Assembly: GCA_905116865.2 (NCBI GenBank) | Contig: CAJHNH020008368.1 | Location: 263,501-327,500, forward strand | DNA length: 64,000 nucleotides | Source of the DNA: Candidula unifasciata | Lineage: Eukaryota; Mollusca; Gastropoda; Stylommatophora; Geomitridae | Direction of reading: 5' to 3' | Shown: piece by piece, positions 35,996-50,039 of the stretch | Position numbering within the stretch: the first letter of the stretch is position 1 | Layout: every line of letters begins with the position of its first letter | Notes under the pieces: model-generated | Database searches by the model: none | Seen by the model: only the letters and a program-made list of their open reading frames with translations | What the model was told of the DNA's origin: nothing | Position numbers and translations under genes: made by a program

Positions 35996-36544
35996 ATACA
36001 CTATTCGTATTCGTATTCGGCCGAATAGTGAAAACCACTATTCGGTACAGCCCTACTTCAAATAGCAAGCATTGAAATTGTTTTGAAAATTATTTCACAC
36101 GAGCGGTGATGTTGGGCGATTTTTTTAAAAGTCTATTCGGCAAACAATGAAATATTATGTTTATATAAACCACGTCTGACTAAGTAGAAGATTTACCACA
36201 TGAGAGTGAAACGCCTATGAACTAGTTGAGTAAATGAGATTATTATGACAGTACATGACGTATCCAGTTCACTATACTATACAAACAAGTGCTTGCTTGA
36301 TTTCTCTGACAAATTACCTCTAAAAAATTTACAAGTTGATGTCTCGCAAAGTTAGCGTCACTCCACAACTGTAAACGTGATAACCGTAGGCTTTAAAGAT
36401 GTATCTGGTTTTTTTTTTCATATACCGCAAATGAGGCAAAGAAACAGTTAGATGTTTGTGTACATTATGTTTTCCCATGATGCATTGCTTATTATCAACT
36501 TGCACACCAAATTGCAACAATTTATACTGACCGATTAATTTTTT

Positions 36545-36885
36545 CTTCTTCTTCTTCTCTTCCACCTCGTTTCTCATCGAAGTGTCGGGGGGAGATGTAA
36601 TGTTCGTTGGTGGGCTCTGTCCAGAGCACTATTAAGACTGATGTTCATTTCTGTAAGGCTGTTCTTAATGCCATCACTCCATATTTTCCGAGGTATTCCA
36701 CTCGCTCTATACCCGTTGTAACGTTTTAGTGTGGCTCGCTGTGGCGGATAGTACCAGGGCATTCTTGTTAGGTGTCCAAACCACTTCATTTGTTGTTCTT
36801 TGATGACCTGTAAGACTGGCTTTATTCCTAGCATTCGTCTGATTTCATGATTTCGTCTTTCCTTGAAACTCCTGTTATAGATACA
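36545..36885 (-). mobile_element. RTE-like LINE 3' fragment
   Basis: Minus-strand frame: RSFKERRNHEIRRMLGIKP, then EQQMKWFGHLTRMP, then ASGIPRKIWSDGI and ALDRAHQRTLHLPP, ending in a (GAA)n tail at 36541-36558. W-F-G-H and R-K-I-W-x-D-G-I are post-RT landmarks of RTE-type LINEs. The frame is continuous over about 100 codons. Confidence 0.75.
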
Positions 36886-37204
36886 AACAGATGGACGGAC
36901 ACATAGACATGGCAAGCAAAGACAGACAGATAAGTAGGCAAACAGGCAGACATATATGATATGGAATACATATTTGGCATGATAATACACAAGGCAGGGG
37001 GATTGAGACATGCCCGAGGCCCATTCGCGAGGACCGTAATGAGAACGACATTCGGATATTCCATAATGGCGGTAACGTCGCTAACGAAGCTAAAATTGTC
37101 ATTAAATAGTTTAAAACAACGACTCGTTAAAATACTCACAAAATCGTGTAAACGACTGATTAAAATGCTCATAGAATAGTGTAAGCAACGACTAACGTAC
37201 ATGT

Positions 37205-37335
37205 ATAGAGACATGTGGCGTGATGCTGATCACATCACCCATCTAGTGCCGATTAGTCTATAAAATATAGGTCTAGCCCTATATGCCCTATACAACTAAA
37301 GGCGTGGAAAAGGGTCCTTTACTTGTACTTTTCTT
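37205..37335 (+). repeat. SINE family A, 3' part
   Basis: gctgatcacatcacccatct, then agtgccgattagtctataaa and the tail gggtcctttacttgtacttt match the family A 3' half. Confidence 0.75.
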
Positions 37336-37742
37336 ATACAGACATGAGAGAGACGGGACCTTCTTGAGGGCTTACTTACATCAGCTTAGTCCCCCCTCCC
37401 CCCTTTCCACCCACAAAAATATATTTTTTAAAGGTTGAGATGAACCCTCACCTTTAAGACAATTTGCATTGGATACAAAGTACTCCGCCAATCGCCTCCT
37501 TTATAACTATGTATATGTGTTCTCTAAGTATTTCTTTACACATCTCAAATAATTGTGTATTTATTGCGTTTTTTAAAAAGTCATTCAACATATATTAACA
37601 GAAATTATTGTTATTGCTGCAAATTTAAAACGTGAGCCCATTTGAGCGGTAATGCTTCTAGATAATTTACAAAGAGGCTGATCGCCTCCATCCCCAATCC
37701 TGCCTGCCTTTTCCATCCCAATTCAATGTTTTCTTTGTATCT

Positions 37743-37794
<52 letters not shown>

Positions 37795-37821
37795 CACACA
37801 CACACACACACACCCACACAC

Positions 37822-37854
<33 letters not shown>
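37743..37854. repeat. (CA)n-(GA)n microsatellite
   Basis: Compound dinucleotide repeat. Confidence 0.95.
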
Positions 37855-37858
<4 letters not shown>

Positions 37859-37859
37859 C

Positions 37860-38441
37860 GACAGATAGAAAAAGGGGAGGGGGTTGTGGGGACACAGAGA
37901 GAAAGAAAGCGAAAGAGACCCATAGGTCTTGAAATCGATTCTCCTACTTCACCAATAGCAAACGCTTTAGTCAAGAAAACTCCCCGAGTCGTGAATGCTC
38001 ACTCCAAACTTGTGCCAATAAATTCCCCCCAAACTTGCCGCATAAATGGTGATTACTCGTCGAGTCTACCGCTATTACAATGCCGACTTCAACTGGACAG
38101 TATTGAATTGAAGAAATAGAAACTCACCCCATTTCACAATCTCTCAATGATTAACGCCTTTGGGAGTCTGTGAAATTAGATGTGAAAAATATATAAAGAT
38201 TGCGAAGCCGATATCAAATGCTTGATTGAGGATGTGGTTCGTGGTTTTGGAAAATTAGCTGACACTTCAGTAAGACCAGATTCAGCAAAGCGGTACTTAC
38301 TTACTGGGGATTAGTTAGTCAGGTGGTCTCTCAGTCAGTCAGTCTGACCGGCTTTCTATCCACTACAACTGCAACTCAAAGTTTCATGTTTGAGCAAACA
38401 CTTTTTTATTGTTTATACTTTGGTTTATATTTCCTTTACAG
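37860..38441. other. No recognised element; intron end
   Basis: Unique-looking intronic sequence leading to the pyrimidine tract and acceptor of the 110-bp exon. Confidence 0.5.
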
Positions 38442-38551
38442 GAATGGCAAGACGAATTTTTAGTCTGGGACCCACCGGAGTTCAATAACATCACCAAACT
38501 GCGGATTCCATGCCACAAGATATGGCTTCCTGACATGGTTCTCTATAACAA
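38442..38551 (+). CDS. nAChR alpha subunit, 110-bp exon (loop A)
   Basis: Second visible exon of the nAChR subunit. It starts after tttacag, ends before gtaagat, and is 110 bp, the same size as the corresponding CHRNA7 exon. The 36 full codons begin EWQDEFLVWDPPEF and end IWLPDMVLYN; the last two bases (AA) are completed by the first base of the next exon. WLPDMVLYN is the loop A signature (W-x-P-D-x-x-L-Y-N) with the ligand-contacting Tyr kept. An NIT sequon lies in the middle. A Cys in the segment RIPCHKIW is not part of the canonical disulphides. Introns of 12,955 bp (upstream) and 13,558 bp (downstream) flank it. Confidence 0.95.
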
Positions 38552-38929
38552 GTAAGATCCATCAAATCCATAACTATGAAATTATCATATCTCAAACAAC
38601 CGCACAGTGTTCCGCTATATGGAAGCCTCGATACTAAACCGTTCATTCCATAAATTTGCAGGGGGGAAAAAAACCTGTGAACTTGCGTTTGCTAAGGTGA
38701 AAAAGGCAGCTACCGTTGAATGTGTTTTAATGTGAAGGATTCATAGATTTGATTCATTGAAAAAAAAAAAACCTGTTACTGTAGTATGCACCTGGTAAGA
38801 TGCAGCGATATATGCCAGGCAATAAATGTTGCAGTCTTTTGTTTGTGTTTTATTTGTTCAAATTGACAACGGGGAAACACTGCTTTGATTATTTTATTTT
38901 GTTATGATCATTAAGAAGTATGGGGTCAG
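38552..38929. other. No recognised feature; intron start
   Basis: Intronic, AT-rich, with an A-run at 38760-38771. Confidence 0.5.
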
Positions 38930-38943
38930 TATCAAACATTTAA

Positions 38944-39223
38944 GCGGCGTCCGTGGCTAAGGCGTTGCGAGTCCGACTCGTAAGCCAGCATACCGCGATC
39001 GAAACCCACTGCAGGCTGCGTGGATTTTTGTCGTGGTATGGGACGTCGCAGGTCGACCCAGCCTAAAATGGGTACCAGGATGGGCTGTCCTGGGAAAGTA
39101 AAGACAGCCGGCGTAATGCTGACCACATTACCCACAGAGTGCTGATGGTCTGTAAAAATATGGGACGCTCTGCCCATATGCCCGATGCGCCGAAAGGAGT
39201 GAAAAGGGAACTTTTCTTTTACT
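38944..39223 (+). mobile_element. tRNA-derived SINE family A with target duplication
   Basis: 280-bp SINE, very similar to 28598-28880 (gcggcgtccgtggctaaggc, gcgatcgaaacccactgcag, tail cttttcttttac). An exact 14-bp direct repeat, tatcaaacatttaa, flanks it at 38930-38943 and 39224-39237. Among the youngest insertions in the window. Confidence 0.93.
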
Positions 39224-39599
39224 TATCAAACATTTAAAAGGTGGAGTGGGGGAGGTGAGTTCCAGTTGGAAACCACTATCATTTCCTGGTACCATGTTTC
39301 AGCTAGGACCTGCTACTGATATGCGAGTTCATAGAGGCAACCCACCTGATGATCTGATCTGAGCATACGAAACTGAACGCAAAGAAGAAGAAGATAGGAC
39401 GACACAGAAGCCCAGCCAGGCCAATTAAAAGAGACTACCATCTTGACGCTGATTGGAATATATAACGAACTGGTCGTTAGGCCAGAGTACAAGCTAAAAT
39501 ATGGTCATGGATCCCCCCCCCCCCCTGTATTAATAAGTACAGAATAATAAAATATACATTATCGAACACACTATACTACACAGAAGTGCAAATCTATAG

Positions 39600-39682
39600 C
39601 CACGCCACTGGGATTCGAACCTATTGCACCACGATGGTTCTAACTATAGCAACAAGTATGCGTCGGTGCACTGCCACTAGAT
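39600..39682 (-). repeat. tRNA-like SINE head
   Basis: Minus strand: A-box-like tggcagtgcaccgacgc and B-box aggttcgaatccc in tRNA-like spacing. No SINE body recognised. Confidence 0.45.
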
Positions 39683-39705
39683 ATTGCTAAGTATTAAATT
39701 AAATA

Positions 39706-41905
39706 TTTTCCCCGTATGGGTTCCAGAGTCCCATTGTGGGGAAAACAACAATAGACCTACTTTCTTCTTCTTCTGCCTTTCTATCCCCCAATGGAGCATA
39801 GGCCCTCAACCAACTCACGTCAAGTCGTTCTATCCTTCGCCATTACATGGAGCTCTCCCCATGTCCTCCCAATCTTTCTAATCTCGTTCTCCAGCTCTCT
39901 TCTCCATGTGTTTTTTGGCCTTCCTTTATTCCTATGCCCCTGTGGGTTCCAATGCAAAGAAATTCTAGTTATGCTGCTCTCCTATTTTCTCAGTGTGTGC
40001 CCGATCCAACGCCAGCGTCTTTTCCTCACCTCCTTATCCACTGGAGCCTGTTTAGTTCTCTCCCAAAGCTCTACATTAGTTATTCTGTCATACCATTTTA
40101 TTCCCTCTATTTTGCGCTGGCACCAGTTAATGAATGTCTGTAATTTATTAGTAATTGCCTTGGTTGTTCTCCATGTTTCCGCCCCATACAATAGTACTGG
40201 TTTGACATTAGAATTAAAACTATTTAGTTTAGTATTTCTTTTAATTTCTTTTGACCTCCACAAATACCCTAGTGCTATGAAAACCCCTCTTGCCTTTTGT
40301 ATTCTTATTTTAATATCTCTATCAGTTCCTCCAACTTTATCTACATTACTGCCTAAATAGGTGTACGACTCCACGTCTTGGAGTTAGGTGCCATTAAGAG
40401 AAACCACATTACTATTTGCCTGATTTATTCTCATTATCTTTGTCTTTCCTGTATGGATTTTCAGACCAAGCTGCTGTGATCTCGCATTAAGTATATTTAA
40501 TTTATCTTGTATCTGATTCCGTGAATGGGACAGAAGGGCAATATCATCAGCTAAGTCCAGATCATCAAGCTGTTTTGTAGGGGTCCACTGAATTCCATTC
40601 TTGGTGTTAGCAGTTACTGTTTTCATAGTCCAGTCAGTCTATAACCAGTAAAAATAAGAGAGGCGACAAAAGACATCCCTGTCGCACACCTGTTTTTATT
40701 TCAAATGCATCTGTTAGCTTTCCCTCATGAAGAACTCGAAATTTCATGTCTTTATATGTTGCCTTTACTAATTTGATAATTTTCTGTGGGATTCCATAGT
40801 GCCCCATCAATTTCCAGAGAGATTCCCTATCAATGTTGTCAAATGCTTTTTCATAGTCTATAAATCCAATGTAAAGTGGTGAGTTCAGTTCAATGCTTTG
40901 CTCTATTATAATACGTAATGTGGCTATCTGATCAGTACAGGATCTGTATGGCCAAAAAACCTGCCTGCTCATCTCTTAGCATTTTATCAATAGCATCTTT
41001 TAATCTTTCCAAAATAATTCTACTTAATATTTTTCCAGGAACTGACAGCAACATAATTCCTCTATAGTTTTCACACTCCTGTAGATCACCTTTTTTTGGA
41101 CAGTTTCACAAGATATCCTTCTCTCCAGTCTGCTGGTATTTCTTCGGTCTCCCAGACTTTACTAAATAATCTATGTAGCAATTCTGTTGATGTGTTTATG
41201 TTGGTCCTGGATGGGCTTCAGCTGGGATACCATCTGGGCCTGACGCCTTTCCTTCCTTAAGAAGATTTACAGCTTTTCTAATTTCCTCTTTGGATGGTAT
41301 CTCACAGTTGATATCCAGTTCCATTTCTAAAGGCTGGATATCTGGGGGAACCTCTGGGCCTGGTCTATTTAGAAGCATTTCAAAATATTCAACCCATCTG
41401 TCCATTTGATCTTTAGTGTTAGTAAGTACCTTTCCTTGACTATTTTTGATTGATCCAGTTGGCTGACTATATTTACCAACTAATTTTCTTGTGTTACTGT
41501 AAAGTTCTCTGAGGTTTCCTATTGCTGCTGCTGTCTCCGCTTCTTGTGCTAGATCAATTAGATATTTCACTTTATCTGCCCTTATATGCCTCCTAAATTC
41601 CTTGTTGGCTTCTATGTAATTCTCCTGAGCTCTAGCTTTAGCAGCTCTAGTTTTGCTAAAATAGACCTACTACCGCCACAATAAGCATGACGTAGCAGTC
41701 GATTAACTGGGACATCCTTCGAGGTCGGTGTACATATGCCTGAGAAGCAAGGAAAGAAAAGTTTGCAAACAAATAAACCAGATCTCTGAGACGGATGTGC
41801 ACGCAACACTCAGCTTCTGGAACAAGACTAAAATCCGTAGGTGGACGAACATCCACGATTTTCCGCCGGAGTTTACAGCCGGTAAACAAGAAGAAGAAGC
41901 AGAAT
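39706..41905 (+). mobile_element. Family F short element split by an RTE LINE
   Basis: Left part 39706-39761 (ccgtatgggttccagagtcc, attgtggggaaaacaa) and right part 41660-41905 (gtcgattaactggg, gcctgagaagcaagg, tttacagccggtaaac, then aagaagaagaag) together make one family F copy. The RTE LINE at 39762-41659 separates them. Confidence 0.9.
39762..41659 (-). mobile_element. 5'-truncated RTE (BovB-like) LINE with target duplication
   Basis: Minus-strand copy of the LINE seen at 30780-34005, truncated before the endonuclease. An exact 12-bp direct repeat, aatagacctact, flanks it at 39750-39761 and 41660-41671. It begins with the linker region (EKYLI-like, ETAAAIGNLRELYSNTRKL), then KEGKASGPDGIPAEA, YIGFIDYEKAFDNIDR, KTGVRQGCLLSPLL, LDLADDIALL (LADD instead of FADD), [32 protein letters not shown] and the 3' tail ggcagaagaagaagaa. 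Several frame interruptions (about 41195, 40975, 40630, 40380). Confidence 0.94.
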
Positions 41906-42054
41906 TACAAATTTTAAGTCAAGAAGGTCGACTTTTCTTCCTTATGTTTTATCATTTACGTCTCGGTCTCACCCATCAGAACGAATGACTGCTATCCGAG
42001 AAGGTTACAAAAGTACAAACTCCGTAGCTACTGTGACATTCCCCAGGGGTCTCT

Positions 42055-42145
42055 ATAAAAATTGTAACTGTGAACCTCACGAAGCAGTCTATGAACGAAC
42101 CCACGACCTTCAGAGCTCAATGCCTCTTTCATATCCACTGAGACA
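42055..42145 (-). repeat. tRNA-like SINE head
   Basis: Minus strand: tctcagtggatatgaaagag as A-box region and gtcgtgggttcgttc as B-box region. Confidence 0.5.
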
Positions 42146-42149
42146 CGAA

Positions 42150-42290
42150 CAGTCATAATGAAAGTAAAAGTAAAGGACCCTTTTCTCCGCCTTCTGACGT
42201 TTTGGTAAAAAGTTGGGATTTGAACCCACGATCTTCTAATCCGCAAGCACTCGTCTAGCCACGGTTCACTACGACGGCTCCCACAGTCCT
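42150..42290 (-). mobile_element. Short tRNA-derived SINE
   Basis: Minus-strand element of about 140 bp: head gagccgtcgtagtgaacc, then gtggctagacgagtgc, B-box gggttcaaatccc, and tail gggtcctttacttttacttt, which matches family A tails. The body between the head and tail is much shorter than in the 280-300 bp copies. Confidence 0.7.
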
Positions 42291-42349
42291 AACTAGTAGA
42301 CCAGAAAAGCCACAGTGAGGCTTTATAGTTCCCAAGAATCACAATAAGA

Positions 42350-42690
42350 AGAAACTCCACAGGGGAGCATGTACAGCAAGAGTCAACCAATCATCGGTAG
42401 AAGTAATCTCTCGTCGACAAATGTTTCGGCTTACGAGCTCCTAGACATTTTCAGAGAGTGGGTCCACCTGAGTTTATGGAGCTCAGGGTTGATTTTCTCC
42501 TGCTGCACGTATTACCGGATGTTCTCAGACTAGGACAAGTCGAAATTGTTGACTGTGCAAAAGGTACTGTGAGTTCGAAGTGAGTTTACATAGTCGCTGC
42601 GGTAGCATAATTATAGCAGTCAGCATACCTGGACGACCAAGTGGGAAGCTTACGGTTGGTTTATCGGACACATGTTAGACTTTTTTTTTG
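42350..42690 (+). repeat. Family R repeat, copy 2
   Basis: Closest to copy 3 (50766-51112): ataagaagaaactccacagg, ggagcatgtacagcaagag, gtcgacaaatgtttcggc and tatcggacacatgttagac. It continues directly into the RT-bearing LINE at 42641, as does the start of copy 1. Confidence 0.8.
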
Positions 42691-45060
42691 GCAGATGGCA
42701 GAGGGACACGGGCAGACAATTCGGACTGAAGATGAATTTAGCATGGATGAAATAGAACAAGCCTTGAAGAAATTAAAACCTAGAAAATCCCCAGGTCCAT
42801 ATAAGATCCAAAACGAAATGCTGCTACATCTTGGCCGGTCTGGGAGAGAAGTGGTTCTCAGGCCTAATAATAAGACATGGAGATCAAGCAAACTTCCAAA
42901 GGCGTGGAAGAATGGATATAACGTCCCCATTCTTAAAACCAAAAAGCCTCCAGACGACCCCAAAAGCTATCGCCCGATATCCTTAACATCATGCTTTGGC
43001 AAAGTTGCAGAAAGAATGATAAACAGGCGCTTGTATTGGTTCCTAGAGAGTTCTGGTGTTCCATGCCATGAACAGGCAGGCTTCAGAACCAACAGCTGTA
43101 CAGAAGACCAGCTGTTCAGACTGACACAAAGAATATATGATGGCTTCCAGAATAAGATACACACAGGGTCCGTTTTTGTCGACACCCAGTAGGCCTATGA
43201 CAAAGTATGGAGAAAAGGTCTCCTGATAAAGATGATGAGCATAGGTATACATGGCAGATTGTGTAACTGGGTGAAATACTTTCTGATAGATAGAACAAAT
43301 CCAGACTAAGATGCACAAAGCAATCTCTTCTAAAGAAGTCTTGGAGGAGGGCTTGCCACAAGGCTCATCATTGAGCTGTTCACTGTTTCTTATCTTTATC
43401 AATGACTTGCCAGAACAAATCAAGGCCGAAAAAGCCTTGTACGCTGATGACCTAGCAATATGGCAGAGACATGAAAATGTGGAAAGTGGAGCCCAAAGAC
43501 TAAATGGAGACCTTAGAAGACTGTATGAGTACTGCCAAAGATGGAAACTCAAGGTTAACTACACAAAGACGGTCTAAAAAATCTTTACCAAAAGCCATCA
43601 AGTAGCAAGGAAGAATATTAACCTGACGTTAGACAAACACCAAGTGAGGAAAGAAGAGCATCCTACATACCTTGTAGTCACACTTGACCGGCAGCTCAGC
43701 CTCAAGAACAATATTGAAAACGTAAGGAATAAGGCAATGAGGCGATTACAGTTATTAAAGAGACTTGCAGGTATATTATGGGGATCAGACAAAGAAACTC
43801 TGAGGGGCTTATATCTTGGATATGTTCGCTCCGTGATAGAGTACAACAGCTCACTGCTTACAACCTGCTCCAAAACTAACCTAGAGACTCTTGACAGAGT
43901 ACAAAATAAGGCCCTCTGATTAATCTGCGGAGTTATACAGTCTACTCTAAATGCTGCATGTAAAATCCATACAAATGTGGAACCTCTCGGGTTGCGGAGA
44001 GAAAAAGCCACTTTAGAAATTTATGAAAGATGCGTTAGAATGAGTCGTAACCATCCTAACAGACGCCTTGTAGAAAACTGGGAATACAAACAAAGAATAA
44101 AGCACAAATCGGTTTTACACTGTGTTAATGAAATTCAGGACAGATACCACCTCCGAGAAAGACGTCAAGGCATTCAGAATGTTGCAAGAAACCTACCACC
44201 ACATGCTCGCTTTAAAGCTCCAGAAGTCCGAATTAAATTGGTAGGCAAGGAAACCAAACAGGCCAACCCAATCGCTCTTATGAACTTATCACTAAAGACC
44301 GTTGATTCTTACCCCCAAGAATGGATACATCTTTGTACAGATGGATCTGCATTCAAAGCTACCATTAAAGCAGGTTACGGAATCTATATAGGTTATCCCG
44401 ATGGATCTGTTGAAGAGATTTTTGATGCATGCGGGGAATTCTGCTCAAATTATGAAGCCGAAATAATTGCACTGGAAACAGCAGTATACCACCTAAATAC
44501 TGGATGTTTACCCTTCAAAGGCCCAAAATATTGTCATTTTCACAGATTCAATGTATGCCCTTCAAGCTCAGGAGGACTGTAAACGTTGCAGAACTGACAT
44601 AACCAAGATAATCCTGGATGCTGATCAGCTTATTACCTCATACAACATCAGAATAGTGATGCAGTGGATTCCAGGCCACTCCAGCACACCAGATAATGAC
44701 AGAGCTGACAGACTGGCAAAGAAGGGAGCAACACAAGAACAACCACCTACAGCAACAACCCTACAGACAGCAAAACTACTTATAAGAGCTATAAACAAAG
44801 AGACTTGGTTGAACAGATGGGCCATGGGAGACACTGGAAGAGAGGTTTATAGACATTTGGCTGGCCCTCATCCTAATGACAGCATTAACCATCTAACAAA
44901 AAGGGACCAGGCCACCATCTTCAGACTCAGAAAATAACGTACTCCACTTAATGGACAACTAAACTGAATACAGCCACAACACTCCCCAGAGTGCCAGCTA
45001 TGTAACTACCCCTACGAAACTGTTGAACACCATCTCTTTGAGTGCCCAAAACTCAGCAAG
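42641..45060 (+). mobile_element. I/jockey-type LINE, RT plus RNase H, inactive
   Basis: Plus-strand LINE body of 2.4 kb. RT motifs: KLKPRKSPGPYKIQNEML, DDPKSYRPISLTSCFGKV, HEQAGFRTNSCTEDQLF, then FVDTQ-stop-AYDKVW (motif A with a TAG at 43190), EEGLPQGSSLSCSLF (motif B) and ALYADDLAIW (motif C). The RNase H domain keeps all four acidic positions: LCTDGSAF, NYEAEIIALE, FTDSMYALQ (frame change near 44560) and DNDRADRLAKK. A terminal Cys-rich region, CQLCNYPYETVEHHLFECP, lies near 44990-45050. Stops or frameshifts at 43190, about 43300, 43577, 43917, about 44560 and 44937 make it inactive. The endonuclease is missing; family R repeat sequence stands in front. Confidence 0.9.
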
Positions 45061-46620
45061 ACTAGAAAAATGCTACTCCCTCCGAGACCAGACAAGTGGA
45101 ACACCCTGTACGGAGGAAATTACAGCTTGTGATAACATGTAAATTCCACTACAGGGCATTGGGCCAAAGGGCGAAAGCTTATGCGCCGCTGGATCGATAA
45201 CAGCAACAACTTCCATTGCCGTCATTTTCACTTCGTAAACGAGCAGCGGCCAGAGGAGCTTTTGGATTAACATGAATTTGAGACACCATACCTTAAACTT
45301 TCCGATCAGCCTACTACACTCGATAGCGAGCAGGCCTGTAGCCAGTGACTCATTTATTCGCTGGACCTGCGCTCTATCAGATAACTTCGAATCGTAAACG
45401 CGATCTAGGCTCTTCACGGGTTTCACTAGAACCGTGGGAATCCGATTCCTTGCCACCGTGAAACTGATCGCCGCCACCTTGCCTTTTAGGATTGACAGAC
45501 TCCTTGACTTCTGCGGTTTGATTTACATACCGTTCCATCGGACTATCTGGTCCAATCTTTTCAGAATCGTGTGAGCAGACTCCTCACTGCCCGTGATTTT
45601 AGTCGTGTCATCCATAAATGCACGTAATGGCGGCATCCAGTGGTCCCCAATCTGAAGGCCCTGTCCTTAGCCGGCCACCCCGTCTTACATGACCTGCATG
45701 GCCATAACGAACAGTATTGGCGAGATCGTACATCCCATAGCTATCCCAACCCGGAGCTCAGTCCATCTTGAGTAAACGTCGGGGTAGAGAAGCGCAAAGC
45801 GAAATTTGTGAAATATTGCTCTATCATTTCGTTGAACTGTGTCGGTACGTGGAACATGCGAAGAGCCTGCCACAGTAGCTTATGGAAAACTGCCCCATAG
45901 GCGTTGGCGAGGTCCTATCAAATCAGATCTCTGAATAGACTTCCATATCATGGTCGCGTGTTCAAGGCACCCAGGGACGCCCGGGATTCCACCTTTCTGA
46001 ACACTCGTATCTGTGTACTTGTTCGCCATAAGATACTGTGTGAGCCGGTGAGCCATAACCGAGAAGAATATTTCACCCTCAACATTCAACAGCAAGATGG
46101 GCCTGAATTGGGATAGACACGTGGAGTCTCGTTCCTTGGAAATGTAGACCCCGTTGGCCCGTTGCCACTCGGAAAATATGTGATTTCGGCTCCACGCTAA
46201 TCTTAGCAAGCGGTGAAGCTTTCGGAGGATTTTAGGACAACGCTTGTACACGACATACGGAACACCATTCGGCCCTGGGGAGGACTTGCCGCTAGCTCTT
46301 TTCACAAAGGACTTGCCGCTAGCTCTTTTCACAACTTCTTCGACCTCAGACCAAGAGGGAGATATCATTTTAAATGGTACCTTCGGCAAATCAGGCCGCT
46401 TTAGGCCTCTAAGGATCTCTGTGTTGTTATCGAGAGGCTCATTTCTTTTCCCATCTGAGTACATCTTGCGTAGATGTGACTCAAGCTCCTCTTTACCAAC
46501 CACCAGAGTCCCAGACTTCGGTTGCTCAAATAGACCTCAGGCAAACTAGAACGGGTCCCTAAAGAATTTATCTCGCTCCCTTTTTACAAAATCGCGCTTT
46601 ACACCTAGTCTCAGATAGAA
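45061..46620 (-). mobile_element. R2/NeSL/Hero-like LINE, reverse transcriptase part
   Basis: Minus-strand RT region. KEELESHLRKMYSDGKRNEPL leads into WSEVEEVVKRASGKS, SPGPNGVPYVVYKRCPKIL, FRPILLLNVEGEIFFSV, GGIPGVPGCLEHATMIW (normally G-C-I-S-G-C-x-E-H), GMGCTISPILF-like text (A-M-G-C-T-I-S-P-I-L-F) and RAFMDDTTKITGSEESAH (FMDD, catalytic). It then has SLDRVYDSKLSD, CSRLIGKFKVWCLKF and KLLWPLLVYEV, the usual post-RT segment of this group. An 18-nt tandem duplication in the frame (KRASGKSFVKRASGKS) is visible near 46270-46320. Frameshifts lie near 45880, 45680 and 45480. The N-terminal part is at 50040-50760. Confidence 0.85.
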
Positions 46621-46669
46621 AACACACCGACAAAAAATCATCTCTATAGCCATTTAAGAATTCTCCCAT

Positions 46670-46980
46670 TTAATAAACGATTAATTTTTAATAAAGCTAA
46701 ATTTATTCATGAAATTTTAACTTAGAACACTGCAGATTATCTTTTCCGGTTGATTCAAACTAACCCTAAGAACAGCGAACGGCTAAATTTATTGCATTTG
46801 CCGAAGCCTAGAATAGATCTAAATAAAATAAGTTTGTCATATTCTGCTGCTCATTTTTTTAATCACCTCCCACTCGATCTTAAAATACAACGAGTATGTG
46901 ATGTACTCATTTCATTTAATCGCAGCCTTTTGAAATGCATGCTTACTAGTGGTGTTATGCCACCACAGATGTAGTTAATA
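46670..46980 (+). mobile_element. CR1/L2-like LINE 3' end
   Basis: Plus-strand C-terminal LINE remnant: RLNLLHLPKPRIDLNKISL, SYSAAHFFNHLPLDLK, then FNRSLLKCMLTSG, ending in a stop at 46973. The pattern R-x-P-K-P-R...SFSY-A-x-x-W-N-x-L-P...F-K-x-x-L is the C-terminal tail shared by CR1/L2/RTE-X LINEs. Its 3' flank passes into TATG-rich sequence, the start of the array that follows. Confidence 0.65.
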
Positions 46981-46989
46981 ATTCACATG

Positions 46990-50025
<3,036 letters not shown>

Positions 50026-50039
50026 AATGTCTCCTGCTT

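Larger units (their letters stand above)
34884..36055. mobile_element. Non-autonomous hAT-like element carrying a LINE fragment
   Basis: Element of 1172 bp with perfect 17-bp inverted ends, tagggctgtaccgaata at 34884-34900 and its complement at 36039-36055. The exact 8-bp direct repeat cttcaaat flanks it at 34876-34883 and 36056-36063. The TAGGG start and 8-bp duplication fit the hAT superfamily. Subterminal sequence is rich in palindromic cggccgaatagtgg motifs. It has no transposase. Inside are a (TG)n-(GA)n run at about 35240-35315 and a plus-strand RTE LINE 3' remnant at about 35575-35995. Confidence 0.9.
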
